A DNA stretch of 64,000 bases from Kribbella aluminosa (GTDB lineage Bacteria > Actinomycetota > Actinomycetes > Propionibacteriales > Kribbellaceae): contig NZ_JAGINT010000002.1 in the NCBI RefSeq assembly GCF_017876295.1, forward strand, positions 1,860,001-1,924,000, in the 5' to 3' direction. This document shows positions 25,437 through 34,359 of the stretch, in pieces. A program made the translations under genes and the position numbers. Each line of letters starts with the position of its first letter. The stretch's first letter is position 1. The notes under the pieces were generated by a model. It did no database searches and had not been told where the DNA came from. It saw only the letters and a program-made list of their open reading frames with translations.

Positions 25437-26633
25437 ATGGACAACGACCTGGCGAACCTGGGCCAAGAGATCCGCCGCCTGCGCAAGTGGCGCAACATGA
25501 CTCTTGATGCCCTCGCCGGTCAGGCCGGCATCACCAAGGGCTACCTGTCCAAGATCGAGAACGGCAACGCCAACCTCGAACGCCGCAAGACAATCAAGGC
25601 CATCGCGGATGCGCTCCGCGTGAGCGTGGCCGACCTGACGGGTGACCACTTCATCGCCGACCGCGCGAACAGCGACGCGCACGCCGCGATCCCAGACATC
25701 CGCATCGCGCTGATGGCGACGACGCTTGAGTTGCCGCACGGCGCACCCCTTCGAACCATCGAAGAGTTGAACCAGGAGACCCAGCGCCTCGCCGAAGCCC
25801 GCGCCGACAGCCAAGATGCCCTGGTCGGCCATGCTCTCCCGCCGCTGCTCAGGGACCTGCACGCCGCCGCAACGATCGACAGCAACGATCGCCTACCGGC
25901 CCTCAGGTCGTTGGTGCAGGCCACCAACTCGACGGCCCACTTCCTGAAGAACCTTGGTGCGATCGACCTCGCCTGGGTCGCGGCCGAGCGCGGTCACCAG
26001 GCCGCGCAGATTCTCGAAGATCCGCTGTACATCGCCGCCGCCGACTACACCCGGGCGCAGGCCCTGATCGGACTCAACGCCTACGACCGCGCCGATGCCA
26101 TCGCGCGCAACGCCGTCTCCCTGCTGACCCCGGACAGCGTCGCCGCGACAGAGGTCCACGGCATGAACTTCCTGGCGACCGCGTTCTGTTCGGAGATGCT
26201 GGGCGAAGACCCCGAGGCCGCTCTCCAGGAAGCCCAGGAGAGCGCGGACCGGATCGACCCGCAGAACGCCTTCTGGCTGAACTTCTCCCGCGTGAACGTC
26301 GAGCTGTGGCGGACATCGATCGCGCTTGAGGCCGGCGACCACGTCAAGGCCGCGGAGATTGCCGCCGACATACGCCCCGAGGACATCCCGACCAAGGGCC
26401 GACGCATCCGATTCCTGATCGACCACGCACGGGCACTGCACGGCCTCAGAGGACGAGACGAGGACGTCACCCGGCTACTGCGACAGGCCGAGAAGCTGGG
26501 CGCGACCCGCACGCGACACAGCATCTGGGCCCGAGAAATCGTGAGCGAGATGGTCCTCCGCGCTCGCCGTGATGCAGGCGGCCGGGAGCTGCGCGGCCTG
26601 GCCGACCGCATGGGAATGCTTGCCGCGATCTGA
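25437..26633 (+). CDS. XRE-family regulator with TPR-like domain
   Basis: 398 residues. Residues about 6-62 are a helix-turn-helix of the Cro/C1 type (LGQEIRRLRKWRNMTLDALAGQAGITKGYLSKIENGNANLERR). The remainder is an all-helical repeat domain with Ala-rich helices (YIAAADYTRAQALIGLNAYDRADAIARNAV) like TPR sensors of peptide- or metabolite-responsive regulators. Such proteins often sit beside modified-peptide gene clusters. The divergent methyltransferase-like fragment fits that, but no precursor peptide or maturase is present, so the cluster is absent or lost. Confidence 0.85.
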   Translation: MDNDLANLGQEIRRLRKWRNMTLDALAGQAGITKGYLSKIENGNANLERRKTIKAIADALRVSVADLTGDHFIADRANSDAHAAIPDIRIALMATTLELPHGAPLRTIEELNQETQRLAEARADSQDALVGHALPPLLRDLHAAATIDSNDRLPALRSLVQATNSTAHFLKNLGAIDLAWVAAERGHQAAQILEDPLYIAAADYTRAQALIGLNAYDRADAIARNAVSLLTPDSVAATEVHGMNFLATAFCSEMLGEDPEAALQEAQESADRIDPQNAFWLNFSRVNVELWRTSIALEAGDHVKAAEIAADIRPEDIPTKGRRIRFLIDHARALHGLRGRDEDVTRLLRQAEKLGATRTRHSIWAREIVSEMVLRARRDAGGRELRGLADRMGMLAAI

Positions 26634-27073
26634 GGAGCATTGCCCAGTGTCGGCTGTTCTTGGCATCTCTCAGTGCATCCTCTCGTCACGGCCGGCTCTG
26701 CCGACCATCCGTCTGGTGCCGAGGCGCATCGTCTCCACGTCTCGGCCCGGACAGGGGTCTGACACTCCCGATCGGCGCGATCAGATGAAGGCTGCGTGCC
26801 CTGGTGGCGACGCCTCGCGGACGCGTAGACACGTTTGCCCGCGACGATACGGGCGCCGGCGTACGCACCTCACCGCGTCCGCTCGGTAGAACAGTCGCGT
26901 CGGGCTCATCGCGGTCGGTTGGGTAGTCACTCGCGAGCGCCAGCGAGCAACTCGTCGGCGGTAGCCGGCAGCAGTCCGGGCGCTGGCCCGGGGGTGGGTG
27001 GGAGCGCGCGGAGCGGCCGCGTCTGAGGAGCGGAGCGACGAAGCTAGCGGCTGCGTAGCACGCGTGGGGCTCT
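26634..27073. other. 440-bp intergenic region with no identified gene
   Basis: No frame here has coding character or a ribosome site; the open frames are continuations of noise. No tRNA or hairpin-plus-T terminator was found. The sequence at 26990-27050 is rich in gcggagcg-type repeats, a style of simple GC-rich filler also seen at 24723-24766. It separates the XRE regulator from the convergent end of the ABC permease genes. Confidence 0.5.
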
Positions 27074-27937
27074 TTAGGCCTTCAGGCCGGACATGGCGAT
27101 GCTGTCGGTCAGGTAGCGCTGGAGGAGGCCGAAGACCAGGAGGCTGGGGACGACTGTGATGGTGGCCCCGGCCATGATCTGGTTGATGGGGACGGCTTGG
27201 CCTTGGAGGGTGGCGAGGCCGACCGTGAGGGTCTGCATCTTGCCGGACTGGCCGATGACCAGCGGCCAGAGGAAGTCGTTCCAGTGCCAGAGGAAGACGA
27301 AGATTCCCAAGGTGGCCAGGACGGGGCGGATCAGCGGCATCACGATCATCGTGAAGATGCGCCACTCGCCGGCGCCGTCGATCTCGGCGGCCTCGAAGAG
27401 TTCGTCGGGAAGTTGCAGGATGAACTGGCGCATCAGGAAGACGGCCTGCGAGTTCGCCAGCGTCGGGACGATCAAGCCCCAGTAGCTGTCCACCCAGTTC
27501 AGGTTCGCGACCAGGATGTACGTCGGGATCAGCGTCGCCTGGAACGGGACCATCAAGGTCGCGAGGAACGCCCAGAACATGATCTCCCGGCCGGGGAACT
27601 TCTTCTTCGCGAAGGCGTACCCGGCCATCGACGCGAACAGCAGTACGCACGCCACCGACACCAGTGAGTACAGCAGCGAGTTCACCGTCCAGCGTGGGAT
27701 GTCCGAGCTGGACAGCACGTTCCGGAAGTTCTCCAGCGTGAAGTGTGCCGGGTTCAGCGCGCCTGGAAACGTCTGCCCGCTCGGTGGCGCGAACGCGACC
27801 AGCACCATCGCCGCGAACGGCACGATGGTCACGATCGCGGTCAGCGTCAGCAGGGTCGGCAAGGTCAGCCGGGCCGCCGTACGCCGACCCACGGTCTGCG
27901 TGTCGACCACCGAGCCGGCCTCGAGTACCTGAGCCAT
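27074..27937 (-). CDS. Sugar-type ABC transporter permease, MalG/UgpE family
   Basis: A 287-residue inner permease of a CUT1-class importer. About six transmembrane helices are visible (TLPTLLTLTAIVTIVPFAAMVLVAFA near the start). The ATPase-coupling EAA loop is ELFEAAEIDGAGEWRIFTMIVMPLIRPVLA. The start codon at 27937 abuts the stop of the MalF-type gene at 27938. The order in transcription is binding protein, MalF type, MalG type. No ATPase gene is present, as is usual for systems sharing an MsiK-like ATPase. Confidence 0.93.
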   Translation of the reverse strand: MAQVLEAGSVVDTQTVGRRTAARLTLPTLLTLTAIVTIVPFAAMVLVAFAPPSGQTFPGALNPAHFTLENFRNVLSSSDIPRWTVNSLLYSLVSVACVLLFASMAGYAFAKKKFPGREIMFWAFLATLMVPFQATLIPTYILVANLNWVDSYWGLIVPTLANSQAVFLMRQFILQLPDELFEAAEIDGAGEWRIFTMIVMPLIRPVLATLGIFVFLWHWNDFLWPLVIGQSGKMQTLTVGLATLQGQAVPINQIMAGATITVVPSLLVFGLLQRYLTDSIAMSGLKA

Positions 27938-28858
27938 CTAGTCGTCCCTCCCGACGAGCCGGCGCTGTACGAGCGAGACGATCAGCACGATCAGGAACAG
28001 CACCAGACCGATCGCGCTGGCGTAGCCGAAGTCGAAGTACTTGAAACCGCTGTCGTACAGGAAGTACACGATCGAGTAGCTGGCGTGCACGGGCCCGCCG
28101 CCGGTCATCACGTACATCGCGTCGAAGACCTGGAACGCACCGATGGTCTCGATCACCAGCACGAAGAACAGGACCGGCCGCAGCTGCGGCAGCGTCACGT
28201 ACCGGAACCGTTGCCAGGTCCCCGCACCGTCGATCATCGCCGCTTCGAGGTACGACTTCGGTACCGCCTGCAGGCCCGCGAGCAGGATCAGCATCGAGTA
28301 CCCGAAACCCTTCCAGGCCGACGTCACCGCGATCGACGGCAGCACCGTGCTCGACTGGCTGAGGAAGTCGATCGGGCCGATGTGCACCAGCCCGAGGACC
28401 GAGTTCAGCAGACCGTCCTGGATGTCGTAGATCCACTTCCAGATCACCGCGGCCAGCACGATGCTTGTCACGTACGGCAGGAAGAACACGCCGCGGAAGA
28501 ACCCGCGGCTCCACACCACGCGATGCAGCAGTACGGCGGTGCCGAGCGACAGCAGCACGGTCAGCGGGACGAAGATCACCGTGTACGTCAGCGTGACCAC
28601 GAGCGCGTCGCCGAACATGCCGTCGGAGAACAGGCGCTTGTAGTTGTCGAGGGCGATGAAGTCCCACTTGCCGCTGATCCGGTAGTCGGTCAGCGAGAGC
28701 AGCAGAGCGCCGATCACCGGGAGGAACCGGAAGGCCAGGAACAACAGCAGCATGGGTGCGACGAACAGCAGGCCCACCCATGGCCTGCGTAGCGAGCGCC
28801 GCCGACCGGACACGGGTCCCGCCCGACCCGTGTCCGGCAGCTGTCGAGCCTCCGTCAA
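27938..28858 (-). CDS. Sugar-type ABC transporter permease, MalF/UgpA family
   Basis: A 306-residue permease with a first helix WVGLLFVAPMLLLFLAFRFLPV and the EAA loop SYLEAAMIDGAGTWQRFRYVTLPQLRPVLF. The start is TTG 28858, overlapping the binding-protein TGA (TTGA), so the two are translationally coupled; an in-frame GTG about 15 codons later is an alternative. It pairs with the MalG-type gene downstream. Confidence 0.92.
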   Translation of the reverse strand: MTEARQLPDTGRAGPVSGRRRSLRRPWVGLLFVAPMLLLFLAFRFLPVIGALLLSLTDYRISGKWDFIALDNYKRLFSDGMFGDALVVTLTYTVIFVPLTVLLSLGTAVLLHRVVWSRGFFRGVFFLPYVTSIVLAAVIWKWIYDIQDGLLNSVLGLVHIGPIDFLSQSSTVLPSIAVTSAWKGFGYSMLILLAGLQAVPKSYLEAAMIDGAGTWQRFRYVTLPQLRPVLFFVLVIETIGAFQVFDAMYVMTGGGPVHASYSIVYFLYDSGFKYFDFGYASAIGLVLFLIVLIVSLVQRRLVGRDD

Positions 28859-30120
28859 CGTTGTCTCGACAGGAGGTCGTTGGCCTGTTTGGCGGCGTCG
28901 TCGAGCGCCTCCTGCGGCTGCTTCTTACCGGTCAGCACGGCCTGGATGTCCGTGCTCAGGAACGACATGATCTGCCGCGCCGCCGGGTTCGGTTCGCCCG
29001 GTACGGCGTACTGCAGGGCGGCGGCGAACTTCGGCGCGTTCGGGTCCGCGAGCCCGGACTTCGCGTCACTGCGCGGCGAGTAGTACCCGGACGCCTTGGC
29101 CAGCCCGTCGAGCTGGGCCGGCTGCATCATGAACGTGAGGAACTTCTTCGCGCCGTCGACGTTCGCCGAGGCCGCGTTCACCACCAGACCGCCCGGCAGG
29201 CCCAGCGCGGCCTGCTTCTCGTCCTTCAGCGGCAGCCCGATCTCGACGTTCGGCGCCCCCCAGGTCTTCGCGACCGTGCCGGCGTCGGCGAGTACGGCGC
29301 TGAACGACATCGCGACCTTGCCCTTGCCGAGCGGGGAGTCGGCGGCCACGTTGCCCGCGGTCAGCGCGGTCTTCGGGATCGCGTCCTCGTCCCACAGCGT
29401 CTTCAGGAAGGTCAGCGCCTTCAGCCCGGGCGCCTGGTTGAACGTGACGCTCTTGCCGTCGTCGGCGAACACCTTGCCGCCGGCCTGCCAGAGCAGCGGG
29501 TAGAAGTTCAGGTTCAGCGTCGCCTCCGGCGAGGCCGAGTAGTCCAGCGTCTGGAACCCGGCGGCCTTCAGCTTCGGCGCCGCGGCCTTGATCTCGTCCC
29601 AGGTCTCCGGCGGCTTGGCGATCCCGGCCTTGGCGAGGACGGTCTTGTTGTACATCGTCGTGGTGACGGTGTGGTAGATCGGTGCGCCGTACACCTTGCC
29701 CTGCACGGTCAGGCCCGGTACGGCCGACGGCAGGAACTGGTCCTTGAGCGGGCTGACCACGTCGTCGACCGGCTCCAGGTTCCCGTTCACGACGTACTGC
29801 GGGATCTGGTCCGGGATCATCGGCAGCACGTCCGGGCCCTTCTTGCCGGAGAACGCGGCCGCCAGTTTCTGGTCGCGGTCGGTCCAGGGCTGCTGCTCGA
29901 TCTTCAGGTCGATGGTCGAGTTGGCGGCCTCGAAGTCGGTCTCGACCTTCTTCCAGTACGTGTCGTTGGCCGCCTTGTCGGCGATCACCGGGTACATCCA
30001 GAGCGTGAGGCTCTTCTTGCCCCCGCTGCTGCCGCTGTCGCTGCCGCCGCAGGAGCTGAGCGCTGCGGCAAGGACGAGCGCCGTGAGTGGTGCCGCGATG
30101 CGGCGGACGGTGGATCTCAT
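28855..30120 (-). CDS. Extracellular solute-binding lipoprotein, sugar ABC transporter
   Basis: A 421-residue family 1 binding protein. The signal peptide and lipobox LAAALSSCGG put the lipidated cysteine at residue 24, followed by a Ser/Gly linker. The mature start KSLTLWMYPVIADKAANDTYWKKVETDFEAANSTIDLKI is typical of CUT1 binding proteins. ATG 30120 is preferred over 30165 because it gives a normal signal peptide and has gggggtg 5 bases upstream. Operator copy C lies about 50 bp upstream. The ligand is unknown. Confidence 0.93.
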   Translation of the reverse strand: MRSTVRRIAAPLTALVLAAALSSCGGSDSGSSGGKKSLTLWMYPVIADKAANDTYWKKVETDFEAANSTIDLKIEQQPWTDRDQKLAAAFSGKKGPDVLPMIPDQIPQYVVNGNLEPVDDVVSPLKDQFLPSAVPGLTVQGKVYGAPIYHTVTTTMYNKTVLAKAGIAKPPETWDEIKAAAPKLKAAGFQTLDYSASPEATLNLNFYPLLWQAGGKVFADDGKSVTFNQAPGLKALTFLKTLWDEDAIPKTALTAGNVAADSPLGKGKVAMSFSAVLADAGTVAKTWGAPNVEIGLPLKDEKQAALGLPGGLVVNAASANVDGAKKFLTFMMQPAQLDGLAKASGYYSPRSDAKSGLADPNAPKFAAALQYAVPGEPNPAARQIMSFLSTDIQAVLTGKKQPQEALDDAAKQANDLLSRQR

Positions 30121-30168
30121 CACACCCCCAGGGTGTCCGGAAGTCAGGGCCGGAAGTAGTTGCACCGA

Positions 30169-30188
30169 ATAACGGTCAGGACCGAAAG
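30169..30188. promoter_or_regulatory. Operator copy C upstream of the binding-protein operon
   Basis: ATAACGGTC AG GACCGAAAG matches the island palindrome: core CGGTC-N2-GACCG is intact with one difference in the centre. It is placed to control the minus-strand operon starting at 30120. Confidence 0.75.
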
Positions 30189-30210
30189 TAGCCGGGGTGA
30201 ATTTCGGCTG

Positions 30211-32229
30211 TCAACGGCTGATATCAATCCGGAACAGCTCGGACCCACTTGTCATCAGTAGTTGGTGATCTCCCCGGACGCCGAGCCGCCGGTGGGCGTG
30301 CGCGACGAACAGCGTCGGGACGGACTTCGCTCCGGGCGCGATCCGGTAGATCGTGTTCAGGTCGATACTCACGTACACCGCCTCCGAGGTCGCGACGATG
30401 TCGCCGCTGGAGGTCGTCGTGCCGAGCGTGAAGGAGCGCTTGAGCTTGCCGTTGCCCGGGGAGAGCGCGAACACCGTCTTGCCGGCCACGCCCCAGAGCA
30501 GGCCGTCCGGCCCGATCGTCACCGACGAGACCGTCGCCGCACCCGGCACCGGCACGGTTTCCCAGAGCTTCTTCTTGCCCGTCATGTCCCACGCGAACAC
30601 TGTGCCCGCCTCCCGGGTCGGCGGGGTGGTCGTCAGGCCACCGGCGATCGACGTTCCGCCGTACACGATGCCGCAGCGGGACGTCAGGCCGAAGACGGAC
30701 TCGTCCTGGACCACGTTCCGGTACTTCTCGCTGGTGCCGGTCTTCGGGTCGTAGATCACCAGCGCCCCGCCGAGCCGGTCGCCGTCCGGGACGGTGCCGA
30801 CCGCGATCTTGCCGTTCACCTCGGTCAGCGCCCGGGCGCGGGTCTGGAACAGGTCCGGCTTCAGGTTCAGCAGCTGCGTCGGGTTGTCCGGCGTACCGGG
30901 CGGTCCGGGGGAGTACTCGGGGCTGCTCCACGTCTTCGCCGGGTCGTACGCGTAGAGCCGGGCCTCCGGGTACGCGCCGACGTACAACTTTCCGTCGGAC
31001 GCCTCCATCAGCGCCTCGACCTGGGAGAACCGGTTGAACTTGGTCTCGCCGGTGTCCGGGTTCACGACGGACACGCCCCCGTTCAGGAAGCCGCCGGCGT
31101 AGACGCTGTTCTTCCCGCCGGCCACCGACAGGATCTCGATCGGCTCCCGGCGGACCTTGGTCTGGAAGATCTCGGACTTGCCGGTCTGCGGGTTGTACCG
31201 GAACTCGTCGCCCCGCCAGAGCGTACCGACCACGCTGGTCCCGGGGTAGTCGGGCAGGTTCAGGTCGGCGTACCCGATCGAGCGGGCGTTCTGGATCCGG
31301 CCGGTGAACGTCAGGCCGGTACCGGTCAGCGTCTTCGTGGCCGGGTCGTACTTCTTCAGCTCGCTCGCCTGGATCAGGTAGATCGCGCCGCCCGCGCCGA
31401 TCGGCGAGATGTCCAGGCCGTGCTCGTTCGGGATCGTGTCGACCCAGGTCCGGGACGCGATGTCCCAGACGTACAGCGGGCCGGGGAACGCGGTGCTGAC
31501 CCGGGCGTACATCCGGCCGCCGCGGACGTTCAGGTCGTAGACGACCTGGTTCTTCGGGTCGCCCATTCCGGGCGGTGCCGGGATCTCGGTGACCGCGCCG
31601 GTTTGGGTGTCGACCTCCGAGAAGTACGCGTCCGGCTCGGAACCGGTGTAGAGCTTGCCGTTCCAGTAGTCGATGCTCTTCACGTACCCCTGGCCGGCCT
31701 TGATCGTGCCGTAGTCGCGGACCGCGCCGGTCGCGTGGTCGTAGCGGAACACCTTGCCGTGCGGGTACGTACCGCCGTACACGTTGCCCTGCTCGTCGAC
31801 CGTGATCCGCAGGATGAACGTCTCGGTGGACAGCGGCCGGCCGAGGTCCTCGGCGGTGGTCGCGCCCGGTCTCAACCGGTACAGGTGGCCGTTGTTGTAG
31901 GTGCCGGCGTAGATCGTGCCGTCGGGTGCGGCGGCGACCGCGTAACTGCCGTCGGCGCCCGGCAGTGCCGCGGACAGCAGGCTGTCGCCGGTGGCCGGGT
32001 CGATGGCGTTCAGGTACGCCGGACTTCCGCTGGACACGTTCCAGATCGCGGTCTTGCCGTTCGGGCCGGGCGCGACCGTACCGCCGATCAGCAGGACGTC
32101 GGACAGCGGAGTACCGAGTGAGACGACGGTGCCCACAGGTGGTTTGTGCCCCGCCTGGGCCGGTGTAGTCAGGGTCGTGCCGAGCACGGCGACGAGGGTC
32201 AGTGCGAGAAGGGAGCGGACTGATCGCAT
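30211..32229 (-). CDS. Secreted beta-propeller (PQQ/SMP-30-like repeat) protein
   Basis: A 672-residue exported protein with the signal peptide MRSVRSLLALTLVAVLGTTLTTPAQAG. Repeats of the form DGTIYAGTYNNGHLYRL, NGKLYTGSEPDAYF, DGKLYVGAYPEARLYAYD and DGLLWGVAGKTVFAL recur at about 45-60 residue spacing, so a seven- or eight-bladed propeller is likely. No heme or metal-binding signature is evident. Operator copy D lies 24-43 bp upstream of the start, tying it to the ABC importer. It might bind or cleave the extracellular carbohydrate; lyase folds of this kind exist, but activity cannot be assigned. Confidence 0.8.
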   Translation of the reverse strand: MRSVRSLLALTLVAVLGTTLTTPAQAGHKPPVGTVVSLGTPLSDVLLIGGTVAPGPNGKTAIWNVSSGSPAYLNAIDPATGDSLLSAALPGADGSYAVAAAPDGTIYAGTYNNGHLYRLRPGATTAEDLGRPLSTETFILRITVDEQGNVYGGTYPHGKVFRYDHATGAVRDYGTIKAGQGYVKSIDYWNGKLYTGSEPDAYFSEVDTQTGAVTEIPAPPGMGDPKNQVVYDLNVRGGRMYARVSTAFPGPLYVWDIASRTWVDTIPNEHGLDISPIGAGGAIYLIQASELKKYDPATKTLTGTGLTFTGRIQNARSIGYADLNLPDYPGTSVVGTLWRGDEFRYNPQTGKSEIFQTKVRREPIEILSVAGGKNSVYAGGFLNGGVSVVNPDTGETKFNRFSQVEALMEASDGKLYVGAYPEARLYAYDPAKTWSSPEYSPGPPGTPDNPTQLLNLKPDLFQTRARALTEVNGKIAVGTVPDGDRLGGALVIYDPKTGTSEKYRNVVQDESVFGLTSRCGIVYGGTSIAGGLTTTPPTREAGTVFAWDMTGKKKLWETVPVPGAATVSSVTIGPDGLLWGVAGKTVFALSPGNGKLKRSFTLGTTTSSGDIVATSEAVYVSIDLNTIYRIAPGAKSVPTLFVAHAHRRLGVRGDHQLLMTSGSELFRIDISR

Positions 32230-32252
32230 GCGATTGCCTCCGGGGTGCCGTA

Positions 32253-32272
32253 TTTACGGTCCTGTCCGAAAG
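32253..32272. promoter_or_regulatory. Operator copy D upstream of the beta-propeller gene
   Basis: TTTACGGTC CT GTCCGAAAG keeps the left arm of the perfect copy exactly and has one mismatch in the right core (GTCCG for GACCG). It is centred about 33 bp upstream of the ATG at 32229. Confidence 0.7.
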
Positions 32273-32357
32273 TGAAGCCCTCGCGCCGTGACGAAGTCAA
32301 CGGTTCAGCGAAATTTGCCACTACTGGCAGGAATCCCTCCGGTTACGGCCCCGGCCG

Positions 32358-32601
32358 TTAGGTCCTGGGCAGCTTCGCCAGTAGCTCCTGGAGGAGTTCG
32401 CGGGTAGCGGCGAGGGTGTGGTCGGCCTCGCCGGCGGCCTCCGGTGACCAGCAGGCCGTCGTCCTCGACCTCGCCGACGAACCTGACCAGCTCGTTGCTG
32501 ATCTTCAGATCGGTGTTGTACCGCAGGGCGCTGGTCACGAACTCCGCGAACGCCCGGGTCTGGTGGTACTCGTCCGCGGCCGCGTCGCACCCCTCACACG
32601 G
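32358..32601 (-). pseudogene. Decayed small gene with a frameshift
   Basis: The minus strand encodes DEYHQTRAFAEFVTSALRYN, DLKISNELVRFVGEVEDDGLL in one frame. At about 32450 it continues sensibly only in the next frame: SPEAAGEADHTLAATRELLQ, ELLAKLPRT, then TAA at 32358-32360. No ATG precedes it: TAA closes the frame at about 32613, with only an internal GTG at 32538. The two halves look like one amphipathic helical protein broken by a one-base indel and lacking its start. The family is not recognised. Confidence 0.5.
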
Positions 32602-32640
32602 TGAGACGACAGGTTATCGGTTACCGGACCGGACCGCTGG

Positions 32641-32841
32641 TCAGACCGGGGTGACCGCGTCGGCCTCCCGGCCCTTGGGCCCGTCGACGATCTGGAACTC
32701 GACCGGCTGTCCGTCCGCCAGCGTCTTGTACCCGTCGGAGACGATCTTGCTCCAGTGCACGAACACGTCGTCCTGCCCGTCGACGGCCAGGAAGCCGTAG
32801 CCCTTGTCCGCGTTGAACCACTTCACGGTGCCGCGCACCAT
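32641..32841 (-). CDS. cspA: Cold shock protein
   Basis: A 66-residue OB-fold RNA/DNA chaperone. RNP1 is KGYGFLAV and RNP2 is DVFVHWSKI, after the usual GTVKWFNADKGYGF. The ATG at 32841 has ggag eight bases upstream. It lies 27 bases downstream of the MFS gene on the same strand. The family often carries a regulatory 5' leader, but the short spacing here leaves no room for one unless transcription starts inside the MFS gene. Confidence 0.96.
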   Translation of the reverse strand: MVRGTVKWFNADKGYGFLAVDGQDDVFVHWSKIVSDGYKTLADGQPVEFQIVDGPKGREADAVTPV

Positions 32842-32868
32842 CGAATCTCCTCGACCACGGAACCCGCT

Positions 32869-34017
32869 TCACCCGGGCCCCTCGCGACCAGCAATTCTAA
32901 TGGAGCCGCCGACGAGCAGCGCCGCGCCCACCAGGGTCGCGCTCACCCACAGCGGCCCGCGGAACCCGGAGACGCCGATCGCGAGGCCGCCCAGCACCGG
33001 CCCGGCGGCGGCGCCGACGTTCAGTGCGGCGGTGGCCAGACCACCGCTCAGCACCGGGTACTCCGACCCGGCGTAGAGGGCGTACGCGATCAGCGTCGAG
33101 CCGACCGCGAAGGACAGCGCCCCTTGCACGAGGACCAGAACGACGGACGGTACGACGTACGCCGCGGTGAGCGCGAACGCGCACCAGCCGAGCAGCAGGA
33201 TGCCTCCGGCAACGAGTACGAGCCGGTGATCGCGCTTGTCGGCGTACCGCCCGGCGACGGTCACCCCCGCGAACGCGCCGAGGCCGAACAACGCGAGCAT
33301 CGGCGGCACCCAGCCGACGCCGATCCCGGTCACCTCGGTGAGCACCGGCGACAGGTACGTGAACGAGCAGAACGTAGCGCCGTTCACCAGCGCCCCGAGC
33401 AGCAGCAGTACGGCGAGCCGCGGCCGGATGCTGATCCTGGCTGGAGACGCCTGCCCCGTTGCACGCGTGGGGACCGAGCGGAGGATCCCGATCAGCGCCG
33501 GCAGTGAGATCAGCGCGACCGCCCAGAAGGCGGACCGCCAGCCGAGGTAGCGGCCGAGTACGGCACCCGCGGGTACGCCGACGATGCAGGCAAGCGTCGT
33601 ACCGCCGAGCAGGACGGAGGTCGCGCGGCCCTTGGCGTCCGGGCGGACCAGGCCGGTCGCGGTGGCGAGCGCGATCGCGAGGAAGCCCGCGTTCGCGAAT
33701 GCGGCCAGGACCCGGGTGGTGAGCAGTACGGCGAAGCTGCTGGTGAGCGCGCCGACCACGTGGACCGCGAGGAAGACGGTCAGTGTCGCCAGCAGCGTCC
33801 GGCGGCGCGGCCAGCGGGCGCCGAGGACCGCGATCGCCGGGGCGCCGACGACCATCCCGAGCGCGAACGCGGACGTCAGCCAGCCCGCCGCCGGGATCGA
33901 GACGCCCAGGTCCCGGGCGATGTCCGGGCCGAGCCCGGAGAGCATGAACTCGGAGGTCGCCTGGGCGAAAACGGCCAGGCTGAGCAGATACAGCACGAAA
34001 GGCAGTGCAGAAAACAT
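32869..34017 (-). CDS. MFS drug exporter, DHA1 (Cmx/CmlR-like)
   Basis: A 382-residue transporter with twelve hydrophobic segments. N-terminal SLAVFAQATSEFMLSGLGPDIARDLGVSIPAAGWLTSAFALGMVVGAP is the pattern of the actinobacterial chloramphenicol-exporter group. The motif A-like loop is GARWPRRRTLLA and motif C is in LLGGTTLACIVGVPAGAVLGRYLGWRSAFW. The start at 34017 is preceded by ggag; an ATG or other start at 34083 would add a basic non-homologous leader. The substrate cannot be read from sequence. Confidence 0.9.
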   Translation of the reverse strand: MFSALPFVLYLLSLAVFAQATSEFMLSGLGPDIARDLGVSIPAAGWLTSAFALGMVVGAPAIAVLGARWPRRRTLLATLTVFLAVHVVGALTSSFAVLLTTRVLAAFANAGFLAIALATATGLVRPDAKGRATSVLLGGTTLACIVGVPAGAVLGRYLGWRSAFWAVALISLPALIGILRSVPTRATGQASPARISIRPRLAVLLLLGALVNGATFCSFTYLSPVLTEVTGIGVGWVPPMLALFGLGAFAGVTVAGRYADKRDHRLVLVAGGILLLGWCAFALTAAYVVPSVVLVLVQGALSFAVGSTLIAYALYAGSEYPVLSGGLATAALNVGAAAGPVLGGLAIGVSGFRGPLWVSATLVGAALLVGGSIRIAGREGPG

Positions 34018-34170
34018 GGAGGTACTCCGCAACCATGAGAAGACGGCATGAGGTCGTCTCCGGCGATTCCGGTACAGGAGCACGGGAACGGCCGGTGGTT
34101 ACGGTCTGTCCGCCTCCGGGCTGGTCACGGCCTGGAGCCTAGAGAACGGCGGACACCGCCGTCCACCGAG

Positions 34171-34359
34171 TTAGGTACGGCGGGAGGCGGCCAGGCCCAG
34201 CAACCCCGCGGCGACCAGCAGCAGTGCGCTGGTCACACCGAGGTCGTCGGTCTGCAGCACGCCGTTGTCGGTGAGCATCCAGATCGTGGCAGCACCGCTC
34301 AGGACGGTCCCGGCCACCACACCGGGCACATCCGGCCGCGTCTTGGGTTGCTGGCTCAT
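34171..34359 (-). CDS. Small two-helix membrane protein
   Basis: 62 residues with helices VVAGTVLSGAATIWMLTDNGV and SALLLVAAGLLGLAASRR. It starts within the stop of the PspC protein (ATGA overlap at 34356-34359), so it is translated from the same transcript and is presumably part of the envelope-stress module. The function is unknown. Confidence 0.75.
   Translation of the reverse strand: MSQQPKTRPDVPGVVAGTVLSGAATIWMLTDNGVLQTDDLGVTSALLLVAAGLLGLAASRRT

Noticed and set aside
26634..27073. Search for a tRNA or small RNA in the 440-bp gap
   Set aside because: No cloverleaf, conserved T-arm sequence or terminator hairpin was found.
34094..34112. TTACGGTC-T-GTCCG upstream of the MFS gene, similar to operator copy D
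   Set aside because: The centre is one base short and the right arm diverges (GTCCGCC). The gene is outside the catabolic set, so it is probably chance.
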